Positions 1 to 11,183 of a stretch of 64,000 bases of DNA are shown one piece after another. The stretch spans positions 62,430,419 through 62,494,418 of the forward strand of contig NC_134095.1 of the NCBI RefSeq assembly GCF_000715075.1, read 5' to 3'. The notes under the pieces are model-generated. The model saw only the letters and a list, made by a program, of their open reading frames with translations, ran no database searches and was not told where the DNA came from. Numbering within the stretch: position 1 is the stretch's first letter; every line of letters starts with the position of its first letter. This DNA comes from Nicotiana tabacum (lineage: Eukaryota; Streptophyta; Magnoliopsida; Solanales; Solanaceae). The translations under genes were made by a program, and so were the position numbers.

Positions 1-146
1 TTCCAAAAGAGGGGTATGAAAGGAAATAAATAAGGCTCAAAGGGGTAACAACGGATAAAGTGTTTAGATAGCTGAACAAAATGTCTTCGTCATTTCAATC
101 TTCAAAACATGCCAAGTACAAACAAACACAATTTAAACCACAGAAA

Positions 147-3100
147 TCATACATAATATCTTTTGACTGCATCAGAATTGATAGTCATATCTACACATTT
201 GCCTTCTATATCTGTTAAATACAATGCACCATTGGACAACACTCTTGTTATAATGAACGGCCTCTGCCAATTTGGGGCGAACTTGCCTTTTGCTTCGGCC
301 TGATGTGGAAGGATGTGTTTTAATACTTGCTGACCCACTTCAAACTTCCGGGGACGCACCTTCTTGTTATACACTCTTGCCATTCTCTTTTGATACAACT
401 GGACATGACACACTGCTGCCAATCTTTTCTCATCAATCAAACTTAATTGCTCCAGACGGGTTTTGACCCGCTCATCATCATCAATTTCGGCTTCAGCAAT
501 AATCCAAAGGGATGGGATTTCAATTTCCGCGGGTATCACTACTTCAGTGCCATATACCAACAAATAAGGAGTCGCACACACTGAAGTGCGAACAGTAATG
601 TGATAACCTAATAACACAAAGGGCAACTTTTCATGCCATTGCCTGGAACCTTCCACCATTTTCCAAAGTATATTCTTTATGTTCTTGTTGGCTGCCTCGA
701 CTGCTCCATTCGCCTTGGGCGATATGGGGTGGAATTGCGATGTGTAATCTTAAACTGTTGACATACCTCTTTCATCAAATGACTATTGATATTAGCACCA
801 TTATTTGTGATAATCATCTTTGGGATCCCGAACCGACAAATGATATTTGAGTGAAAAAATTGACCACTACTTTCTTGCTCACAGACTTGAAAGTTTTAGC
901 TTCAACCCACTTGGTGAAATAATCAATGGCCACTAGGATGAACCTGTGCCCATTGGATGCTGCTGGCTCAATTGGTCCGATGACATCCATACCCCAAGCA
1001 ATGAAGGGACATGGTGCGGACATTGTGTGCAATTCGGATGGCGGAGAATGAATCAATTCTCCATGTACATGGCATTGATGACATTTGCGCACAAAACTGA
1101 TACAATCTCGCTCCATGGTGAGCCAATAATAACCCGCTCGAAGAATTTTCTTTGCCAGAACATACCCACTCATATGCGGTCCGCAGACTCCGGAATGTAC
1201 TTCGGTCATGATAGTCGTGGCCTGTCTAGCATCTATGCACCTTAACAAACTAAGATCTGGAGTCCTTTTGTATAAAACTCCCCCGCTGAAGAAAAATCCA
1301 CTTGCCAAACGTCGAATGTTCTCTTTTGATCCCCCCTAGCCTGTACCGGATATACCCTCATTCTGATGTACTTCCTGATGTCGTGGAACCAGGGCTCACC
1401 ATCAAGTTCTTCTTCCACCATGTTACAGTAAGCATACTGATCGCGGACTTGAATATGCAGAGGGTTGACATAAGCTTTGTCCGGATGGTGCAACATTGAT
1501 GTCAAGGTAGCCAAAGCATCGGCAACCTCATTATGGATCCTTGGAATATGCTTGAACTCTACTGATCGAAACTATTGACAAAGATCATGTAAACATTGTC
1601 GGTACGGTATGAGCTTTAAATCTTGTGTTTCCTATTCTCCTTGATCTGGTGCACCAAGAGGTCCGAGTCTCCCAAGACCAAGACTTTCTGGACACCCATG
1701 TCTACAGCTAACCTCAAACCCAAAATGAATGCCTCGTACTCAACCATGTTGTTGGTGCAGTAGAAACGAAGCTAAGCTGTAACAGGGTAGTGATGCCCTA
1801 TTTCAAAAATAAGTACGGTCCATATTCCGACTCCTTTCATGTTTGCAGCCCCATCAAAGAAAAGTTTCCAACCTAGTTTTTCAGTCTGCTCTAGCTCGTC
1901 AATATGCATCACTTCTTCATCGGGAAAATAAGTTCTCAATGGTTCATATTCTTCATCAACCAGGTTCTCGGCCAAATGATCAGCCAATGCTTGGGCTTTC
2001 ATCGCAATCCGAGTCATATAGATAATATCAAACTCTGTGAGCAAAATCTGCCACTTCGTAAGTTTCCCTGTGAGCATAGGCTTCTAAAAGATATACTTTA
2101 ACGGATCCAGGCGAGAAATGAGGTAAGTAGTGTAGGATGACAAATAATGCTTCAGCATCTATGCTACCCAAGTTAGGGCACGGCACGTCCTTTCCAGGTG
2201 AATGTACTTAACCTCATAAGATGTGAATTTCTTGTTGAGATAGTAGATGGCTTGCTCTTTCCTGCCAGTGATGTCATGCTGACCCAACACACAACCAAAT
2301 GAATTATCCAAAACCGTCAAATACAAAATCAAAGGCCTTTCCGATTCTGGTGGGACCAACACAGGTGGGTTTGACAAGTACCCTTTTATCTTATCAAATG
2401 CTTCCTGACACTCATCAGTCCACTTAACCGCAGCATCCTTCTTCAGCAACTTAAAGATAGGCTTACAAGTTGTCGTGAGCTGAGCAATAAACCTGCTGAT
2501 GTAGTTCAGCCTCCCTAACAGACTCATCACTTCGGTCTTGTTCCTCGGCGGTGGCAATTCCTGGATAGATTTTATCTTTGATGGATCCAATTTAATGCCT
2601 CGCCGACTGACTATGAATCCCAACAATTTCCCTGATGGAACACCAAATGCGCACTTTGCAGGATTGAGCTTAAGATTGTACCTACAGAGCCTCTAGAAAA
2701 ACTTTCTCAAATCTCTGATGTGGTCTGACTACTTCCTGGACTTTATGATCACATCATCCATGTAAACCTCGATCTCCTTGTGTATCATGTCATGGAATAT
2801 GGTTATCATTGCCCTCATGTAAGTTGCCCCAGAATTTTTCAAACCGAATGGCATTACCCGGTAGCAATAAGTCCCTCATGGTGTGATAAATGTTGTCTTT
2901 TCTGCATCCTCCTTATCCATCAAAATCTAGTGGTATCCCGTATAGCAATCCACAAAAGAACCAATCTCATGTTTAGCACAACTGTCAATCAGAATGTGGA
3001 TATTCGGCAATGGAAAATTATCCTTTTGACTTGCTTTGTTGAGATCACTATAATCAACACACATTCTGGTCTTGCCATCCTTCTTTGGCACGAGTACAAC

Positions 3101-3596
3101 ATTAGCTAACCAAGTGGGATACCGTGTGACCCGAATGACCTTTGCATCCAACTGCTTGGTGATTTCTTCCTTAATATTCACACTCATATCAGTTTTGAAC
3201 TTTCTCAACTTCTGCTTGACGGGAGGGAATGTCGGGTCAGTGGGCAAATTTTTGAACCACCAAGTCAGTGCTTAGACCCAGCATGTCGTCATATGACCAT
3301 GCAAAAATATCTTTATATTCAAACAGTGCTTTAATTATCTCTTCCCTGATTTGCGGTTTAAGATGGACATTTATCTTAGTTTCTCTAACATTATCTGGGT
3401 CCCCTAAATTAATTGCTTCCGTATCATTCAGGTTAGGCTTGGGTTTTTCTTCAAAATGATTTAATTCCTTACTAATCTCTTCAAAAGCCTCATCCTCATC
3501 ATATTCCGATTCATCATCACACTCTATTTCTTGAATTATTATTTCAGAATTAGACTGACTTTTAAGATTGGGCCGAAGATTCCTCATGCATGTCAT
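147..3596 (-). pseudogene. Ogre pol: RT, RNase H and integrase (decayed)
   Basis: This is the second coding block of the Ogre element. An acidic N-terminal stretch (3596-3240) precedes the RT (3247 to about 2160), where VDY, the FGLKN region and a YMDDV catalytic box (about 2750-2775) can be read in frame pieces. A TTTCKPIFKLLKKDAAVKW-like RNase H entry lies at 2626-2159. A second RNase H-like part lies at 2077-1772. Integrase follows with a CHQC zinc motif and a MDVIGP catalytic Asp (814-1308), and the C-terminal domain ends in KRYYV at 147. At least six stops or frameshifts break it. The integrase second catalytic Asp codon (near 812) reads Asn in a TNNGAN context. Nothing suggests a host function. 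Confidence 0.92.
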
Positions 3597-3825
3597 GTCA
3601 TTGAAACCAGCATAAAAAACTGTACAGAAAATAAAAACAAAATAAAACTATCAGGAATGATGGAAAAAGGACATTGCATTTCAAAAATAAAAGATAACAG
3701 GGTTTGTACATCCAAACAGACGAAAAACAAAATCTGAATTACAACCCTAGAATAATTCAAATAAACTGAAAGAAAATCAAAGCAAAATACCAAAACTCCT
3801 TCCGAGTAGGGAGAGGAGTAGCCTT
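3597..3825 (-). other. Intron-like spacer between protease and RT
   Basis: Ogre elements are known for a spliced intron between protease and RT. On the minus strand this T-rich stretch runs from a possible donor near 3791 (G|GTATTTTG) to a possible acceptor near 3616 (TTCTGTACAG). The protease block ends with an in-frame stop (AACAATTAG at about 3826) just upstream, and the RT block picks up again after it. With these sites the two frames do not join exactly, so either other sites are used or the copy has an indel. The assignment is by position and composition. Confidence 0.5.
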
Positions 3826-6800
3826 CTAATTGTTAAGCTTTTCATTCGGCCCGACAAACTTCACATCTGCCTTTCTAGACCCTTCTCCAACTTCCGCCAT
3901 GTTCACATCATCGAACAACCTCTGGAACCTTTCAATTAACTCTTCATCAATGTCGACCACAGAACTTGGAACTGTTGTCACTGGGTGTTTCCTGGCACTA
4001 GGCTTGACAAAAGACCTGGAGAGATACGGGATAGGCTTTGGAAGTGCCCACGCCCTCTGTTTCAACTTTCTAGCCCTTTTCACATCTGCCGTTGTAGGTT
4101 TGAATCCCAGACCAAACGTACCCAAGTTTTTAGGGAAGGACACTGGTTGTATGATACCCTACAGAGATGCGCCCAGACCCTTACCAGGTACAAAGCCATT
4201 TTTTAGCATTTCAAAGGCCACCATGACTAATGCGGAGGTCACCTTTGGAGTTGGAACGCATTTCCCTTCTAGAATTTTCTTGACCAACACTGTTTCAAAA
4301 CCTGATAAACCCAGGGACCTTTGTCGTCTTCAACCCCAATGAATGGGACAACGGCATCACTGTGAGCACACAAATTATCCTCGCCATACACGACGATCTC
4401 CTGTCTATCCCATTCAAACTTGACCATCTAGTGCAGAGTGGACGGGACTGCTTTGGCGACATGAATCCAAGGTCGACCTAACAGCAAATTGTAGGAGACG
4501 GCTACATCCAGCACCTGGAACTCCATGGTAAATTTCACCGGTCCTATTGTTAACTCAAGCACTATATCACCGACTGAATCTTTCCCTCCACCGTCAAATC
4601 CCCGAACGCAGATGTTGTTCTTGTGAATCCTCTCATCATCCGCTTTCAGCTTATTCAGAGTAGAGAGAGGGCAGATGTTTGCACTGGAACCATTGTCAAC
4701 TAATACCGTGGTAACCACAGAATCTTCACATTTTACCGTAAGATAAAGAGCTCTGTTGTGTTTAGTACCTTCCACATGCAACTCATCATTAGAGAAAGTG
4801 ACTTTGTTAACCTCAAATATTTTGTTAGCGATCTTTTCCAGATGGTTTACTGAAATTTTGTCGGGGACGTAAGCCTCGTTCAGAATTTTCATTAGGGCTC
4901 GATGATGCTTATCTGAGTGGATCAACAATGACAGCATGGAAATTTGAGCATGTGTCTTCCTCAACTGCTCCACGATGGAATAATCTTGCACCTTCATCTT
5001 CCTCAGAAACTCCTCCCCCTCTTCTTTAGTCACTGCTTTCTTTGCTAGAATTGGGTTATCTCTGGACGTTTTAGCTTTCCTTAACTATTCCGGGGTAAAG
5101 CATCTTCCTGAACGAGTTAATCCATGGGCCTCATTGACTTCTTCTTTCACTTCCTTTCCCTTGTAGGTCACTATCACCCGTTCATAGTTCCATGGGATAG
5201 CCTTTCTGTTGACTATCGGCAGCTGGGTTACAGGCTTAATGATGACAAGATCAGTACGGGCACCCTATACAATTATGATAGGCTTTCTTGTCACTCCTGG
5301 CACAACCACTTTTGACTTTTCTTGTTTTGCTGCAACATCACATGGGGACCCTTTCTTGACTACCGCAGATGGTTCACCTTTTGTTCCACTCAACTTGTTC
5401 ACTGATCCTTCAATCGTGGGTTTTTTGATTGGCTTGACCTCACTGGACCGAATCATTATGACAATCTGCGAAGGCTTCTTGGGCTCCCCTCCCTTATGTA
5501 CTATTTCGATCATGTCCGTTTCCTGATGGGTTGGCAACGGGTTCTGGTTGATGTTGGGTGCCTCTGGAGTTTGGACTTCAATCCGGTTTGTGTTAATGAG
5601 ATCATGGATGGCATTTTTTGAGTGCCACAACTTCTCCGTATCATTCCCCGGAGTACCAGAACAATATTCACAGCTTATAGAGTAATCAAGATTCTTTGGA
5701 GGAGGGTTTGGCAATTTCAATTCAATTGGTCTCGGCATATCTAATTGCCTCAGTCTGTGTAACAAACTAGTGTAGGACTCTCCCAACGGGGTGAAGGTTT
5801 TCTTCTGCTGCAACCTTTCATTCTTAAATGCTTGATTGGGCCGGAAACCTAGGCCAGCAGGGTTCCAATAGGCTTGTGGGGGTGGGTAAGCATTATGTGG
5901 AGCTGGGTAGGTGTTTTGTGGGGTTGGCTCGCACCATTGTGTGTGGGCAAGAGGTTGAGTGTATGTTTGGGCGTGGTGGGCAGAAAAATGAAGGTCTGGT
6001 GATGGGAAGTAATATTGGGGTAGATTATACGGGGTTTGGGTATAGGTTTGGTGGTGGGGTCGAGGCTGAGTATAATGGTGTGACAGGCCCCTAGGTCCAA
6101 ACCATGATCCTGAGTCAATTGTTACCACATCTTCTTTCTTCTTCTTTCTGATTACTCCCCAGTGCTGTTTTGAATGGCTTGGGTAGTTGCCTTAATAGCC
6201 GAGTAACTCAAGATTTTGTTTGACTTAAGCCCTTCTTCCACCATGCCACCCATCTTTACTACCTCGTTGAAGGACTTGCCTATGGCCGATACCAGATAGC
6301 CGTAGTAAGTAGGCTCTAGGGCCTAGAGAAAATAATCCACCATTTCACTCTCTTTCATCGGAGGGTCAACCCTTACCGCTTGTTCTCTCCAACGAAAATC
6401 GTACTCCCTAAAACTTTCACTAGGCTTCTTCTTAATCTTAGTTAGAGACAAACGATCTGGAACAATCTCGAGGTTGTATTGGAAATGACAAGAAAATGTC
6501 TGGGCCAAATCATCCCATGTATACCATATGTTATGATCCTGATAGGTGTACCACTCCAATGCCCGCCGCTCAGACTCAGGCTAAAGTATGCCATCAACAG
6601 CTCTTCTTTCCCACTGGCTCCTCTCATTTTACTGCAGAATCCCCTCAAATGGGACACCGGGTCTCCTTGCCTGTCATATAGATAGAATTTGGGCATCTTA
6701 AATCCCACTGGCAGTTGAACATTGGGAAATAGACATAGATCTTTGTAGGCCACGCTCACCTGGCCTCTCAATCCCTGCATGTTTCTAAATGATTGTTCCA

Positions 6801-7328
6801 GGCTTTTAACCTTCCTGAATATATCCTCATGTTCTGGATTTTTAGGTGGTTTCTCAGCCTCAACAGGGAGGTCAAAATAAGGAGTGTGGGAGTAAGGTTC
6901 TGGGGCCTTGAAAGTAGGCTCCAGGGGATAGTATTGGTTATCTTGGGTCTGGAATAAAGGCTCACTAGAGGATCGGTAGAGTGTAGTGGGTGGGGGTGCC
7001 ACGAAAACAGGGGTGGCTGGTGGAGGGGGTATGGAACTGGTTTGGGTGGTGGAACTGGTAGTGTTTGGGAAGTGGTGCCTTGGTAGTGGTGGTAAATGGG
7101 AAAGCCTGGAGATGAATCAACAGTGGGAGGTTCCTGGGATTGAGCCAACGGCGGGATGAAAGCAGGGTTGGCGGGGTAGGATTGTGGTGGATGCCCTTTC
7201 ACCCATGCCTGGTACATCTCTGTCATCTGTTGTTTCAGATTATACACTTCCTATTTCAGATTAACATCAGACTCTTCCCCCTCTCTTGACGGATCAATAA
7301 CACTCGCATCCAGTTCTTGGTTAGCCAT
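3826..7328 (-). pseudogene. Ogre gag-protease polyprotein (decayed)
   Basis: The likely start is the ATG at 7328 (MANQELDASVID), followed by an in-frame TAG and then a Pro-rich region (7247-6768). The gag core lies in the reading pieces 7002-6323 and contains the GDPVSHLRGFCSKM-type Retrotrans_gag segment. A Pro/Tyr/His-rich linker follows (6128-5265), with CEYCSGTPGNDTEKLWH near 5660 as a possible Cys-His nucleic-acid motif. Protease is at 5033-4428, with an active-site segment LVDNGSSANICP and the ILGRPW-like flap LLLGRPWIH. The DNG in place of DSG/DTG is, as far as I recall, usual for this lineage. A further basic segment (4143-3826) closes the block. Several frame changes and stops are present. 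Confidence 0.88.
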
Positions 7329-8033
7329 GATCAACTTGTTTTTGGACCTGGTATTGTACGGGTGAGTTGCCAGAATGCCAAACAAACTAGCCACCTGCCT
7401 GTTACTGGGATGACAACAAAAAATTTGTTAGTGATTAGGGCTTAACAGATAGGTAACCGCACGTTGGGGATGCAATGCACCTAAACAATTAACCATTTCT
7501 ATTATGCATTTGATCGGTTGCTTGCGTCATCCCGGCTTTCCCTAATTTCCATTTTGCAACTTCTCTTTTTTCTGCCTTTCTTTGCTTGATTTCTCGTTGT
7601 TCTTCATTCTCTCATTTTCTCTCATTGTTTTGCCATTGTTTCCTCCCATAGTTTTCTCTCTCTTTTTTCTTCTTCTTCTTTTTTTTTCTTTTTTTTTCTC
7701 TTTTTTTCTTCTTTTTTTTCTCTTTTCTGATTATGATTGAATCCTATAGGGATTGCCTACGTATCATGACGCCGCATGAATCAGAACAAGCGTAGTTCTG
7801 GGGGATAAGTGTAAAAATAAACAATAAAAAAACATTTTAGGGTTTTCAAATTTTCCATAAAATAAAAGCGTCTTGATTACAATGACTCATCCTACAGAAT
7901 TTAATCATAAAAACTAACAGACTCGAAAAGGGAGACTAACAGACTCTGACGGAAAGATACAAACTTGAAAACAGACTAACAGACTCCAACAAAGAAAGAG
8001 AAAATACAGACTCGAATGAAAATCATGAATACA
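7329..8033 (-). other. Ogre leader between extra ORF and gag
   Basis: No supportable gene here. It holds a strongly biased C/T tract (about 7555-7730 on the plus strand, so purine-rich on the element's sense strand). It also holds one copy of a conserved non-coding motif at 7749-7800 that recurs at 10368-10418. It separates the extra ORF stop from the gag ATG. Confidence 0.6.
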
Positions 8034-10022
8034 TCAATGCCTTAACTGCTCCAGGGGCTCGCGGGACATCAGTCGGTCTCGTCGAGGGCCTATGCATAAG
8101 ATCCCCTTGAAGGCGCTCCAGGTCACTCATTATTTGGCGAACAAAAGTCATTACCGCAGGAAGAAGGTGGTTCTAGTCATGTCTTCACATTTGTGGCACT
8201 TCATGATGATATAGTCAGCAATGGCTCTAATCCTCTCCCTGATGACACCCTTTTCTTGGAGCAAGCACCCTATTTGCTGAGTTCTAGCTTCCAAAATTTG
8301 TTCAGCTGTATGATTTTGTTCTTGAAACTGATGCAGATATTTTTCTAACTATGACATTAATGCATAACAGTGTTCTCTTTCTTCTTTGAAGTTTTTAGCT
8401 TGCTTGGCCATGTCATTTTCGAGGGAAGTCAACTTTTTCTTCAAATTGGTGGCGTTTCTCTCGTATTTTCTTTTCAACTATGGGACGAACTTTGCTCGCC
8501 CCTCTGCATTCTTTGATAATTATGCCCGAGCTCTCGCCAGATTGCCCTCGAATTTTTCCAACTCATCCTCACACTCAACTATTTTCCTCTTGAGTCCCCT
8601 TATGAGTCTTTCGAAGGGCCTTGTTTTCTTGAGCCAATTTCTTCTTCTCCCCTTCATCGGCCGTGACCTGCACACTTTTGTCAAATTTAAGATCCCGGAT
8701 CTGTCCTTCCAATTTGCTTATGGTGGCTCTGCAATTCACCTCTTTTGCCAACCAATCCCATTGCTCTTGCTCTCCATTAGTGAATTGCTGGACATGGGGC
8801 CTTTTTGCAGGCCGTTCGGGCTCTAGATGGGTTTGGGACCTTTTACCATACCAAGCTGTGTAACTAGGCTCCAACTCACCTCTGGATAGATCTCGTACCT
8901 GAGTCTTTGGCTCTAAGAACCTACATTGATGCCAGATTCGACGCACCCTATCTTCTGGAAAAGCAGCTTTTGGTTCCAATTCAATAACTTGCCGACTCAA
9001 ATCCTCATCGTGTGGGATGGTCTGCTACCTGCCTAACTGACGTAAAACTCTGTGTAGGGCATAAGGGTAAATGCTCCGGAGACCCATCAATAGAAGAAAC
9101 ACACCTTGGCCGACATATAAATGACTTCACTGACTGAGAGCCACCCGAATGTCCATTCAATCTTGTTTGCAGTTAGAGAGCTTAAGTGTGCAAACCATGC
9201 TTCCGTACCCTCCGGGAACTCATAGCCCTCGACCCGTTGTTCATGTTTTTCAATGCATTCAAGACCGGTCATGCCACAATTCATGTACCCCGGGCGGTGG
9301 CAAAAGTGTTCCTCCATCCAGAGTTGTAAAAGCATATTGCATCCTTCAAAAAACTTTCCCCCTTCTCGGCAGACGGTTAGAGCTCGGTAAATCTCCGCCA
9401 AGATCATCGGTACAATGGTGCCATTTGCCTTTTTAGTCATGAAGTCGTCTATCCCCACAAGACCCAACTCTATGTTTCCATCTTTTCTAGGACAAACCAA
9501 AACACCCAGGAATGCCACTATAAAAGACAATCCTCGCCGAGTTTCCCACCTATCTTTGTTTCCCGAGTGAGTAAGACCGGTATCTGGCATCTCAAAACCG
9601 CAAGGATTCCCGTAACGTCGGTACAAGAAATAGAATGTACAAAATCCTTCGGCCAAATTTCTGTCTTGAACTTCCTGACTGATGCTTAACAGGTCCAGAA
9701 ACTTATGAGGAGTCACTGTTCTAGGTGCCACCGGGTATTGATTTCTGAGATTCTCACTGAAGCCAGCGTAGCCCGCTATTTCCTCAAGCGTAGGAGTTAG
9801 CTCAAAATCAGCAAAGTGGAACACATTATGTGCTGGGTCCCAAAAGGGTATCAAGGCCTATATTATATCCTTCCTCAGCTTAATCTTCAGAAGCCTAACA
9901 AGACTACCCAAAGCTATTATCACAATTTTTCTGCTGATTTCTCCCAAATCATGCTACCACATATGTAGCTCTAACGGGATTTCTTCGCGGACCGTGAAAG
10001 GTTCATTTTCAGTTGTGCTCAT
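8034..10022 (-). pseudogene. Ogre extra ORF (DUF7745-like), decayed
   Basis: This ORF lies between the 5' LTR and gag in the same orientation, the place where Ogre elements carry an extra ORF of unknown function. The start is set at the ATG at 10022 (MSTTENEPFTVREE). Two in-frame stops follow before the conserved globular part at 9854-9087, which has PFWDPAHNVFHF near its start, LTPTLEEIAGYAGF, then a Trp/Cys-rich end. A stop and frameshift separate it from 9000-8575, a charged, Gln/Glu/Lys-rich stretch with predicted coiled-coil character. The frame can be followed in pieces to a TGA at 8034. The DUF7745 name is from recognition, not a search. Function is unknown; an accessory role in the element's cycle is only inference. 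Confidence 0.72.
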
Positions 10023-11165
10023 CCTGCACATTTATTTAAGGTGATTGATTAAAGACTGTGATTTACTTTGACTCAAGAGAAAAAACACCTTTTTCACAAA
10101 ATTTAAAACAAAACATTCTTGCGAAATATAACCCTCCAACACCTCAAAATAATAAAAAAAACAATTTTTAGGGTTGTTTTTGTTAATCAACCAAAATTTG
10201 AAAAAAGGACCCTAAGTGGCTATTCTTGCAAAAACAACCTTCCGGCGCCTTTTTGGGGCATTTTTGGCTATTTTGGACAAGAATGGCGCCACCTAATTTA
10301 TTTATGACAAAACAGAGACACTTCACATTTTTGGGTTATTTTTGCAAAAGTAGTTGGACCCGATGAGGGTTGTCTACGTATCCCACATCCGGTGGGAATC
10401 AAACTTGCGTAGTTCGGCCAATTTTGACGCAACAACAAAAAAAAAACCTTTTGAAACAACTTTTTCTTTTCTTTTTTTTTCCAAAAAATCTCTGCAGTGT
10501 TTCGTGGTATTTAGGACACCAGGTTTTCCACAGGCGGGTAATTCCTTCTCTCTCACCTCAATTTGATTTTTCTCAATTTTTCTCTTATTCTAGAAGCCGA
10601 TCAACATGCAGTCCGAATCAAATAAATGCGCAAGTAGCAAGCAAAATGCATCAGGATGGTCTTTTGATTTCAGGTGCATCTGTCCTAGACGGATCCAACC
10701 CCTGTGTTGAGTCCCCAAAATCAAATGCACATGATACAAACAAGCGTTCCTACTAGGGATCCGGCATGAGGCTATGTTATACTAGGTTTGAAAACCTGGA
10801 TTTATTTGTTCTAGACCTGGCTTACCCAAGCGGACAGCTCGAGCCGGGGAGGGGGGCAGCGTACCGGGAATACAGAAGCTTCACCGGCTTTGTAACTTAT
10901 TCAAACCTCGTTCTAAAATTGGGATATGACTCTAACAGAAAAGAAGTCATACGAAGTGCACACTTCCCAGATGATTTAGAAGACTCAGAGAGAAGAGGGT
11001 TTCATAGCAATTTATATACAGTTCAACCATATCAAAGCGGTAAAAAGCAACAGTTAGCACATTAGGCCCAAACATGTAAATAAAACCAGACAATAAATAA
11101 AGCCAAATATAATAATTATTCTATGCTCTAATTCTTTAACCCTGAACCAGAGATTCTAGGTTCGA
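10023..11165 (-). other. Ogre 5' untranslated leader
   Basis: This stretch lies between the primer binding site and the extra ORF. I see no real gene in it. It contains the second copy of the conserved motif (10368-10418), a run of short A/T tracts, and a weak plus-strand ORF (10766-11065) with no recognisable domain. Typical leader of a large gypsy element. Confidence 0.6.
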
Positions 11166-11183
11166 TCCCCAGCAGAGTCGCCA
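11166..11183 (-). other. Primer binding site, Arg-tRNA type
   Basis: On the minus strand TGGCGACTCTGCTGGGGA begins four bases inside the LTR edge. This is the usual Ogre-type primer site, complementary to a tRNA 3' end (Arg by recognition). It fixes the LTR boundary at 11188 and the element's orientation. Confidence 0.8.

Noticed and set aside
272..466. Plus-strand ORFs over the Ogre pol (also 946-1245, 2780-3109, 3830-4342, 5209-5526)
   Set aside because: They mirror the coding minus strand and have no domain of their own.
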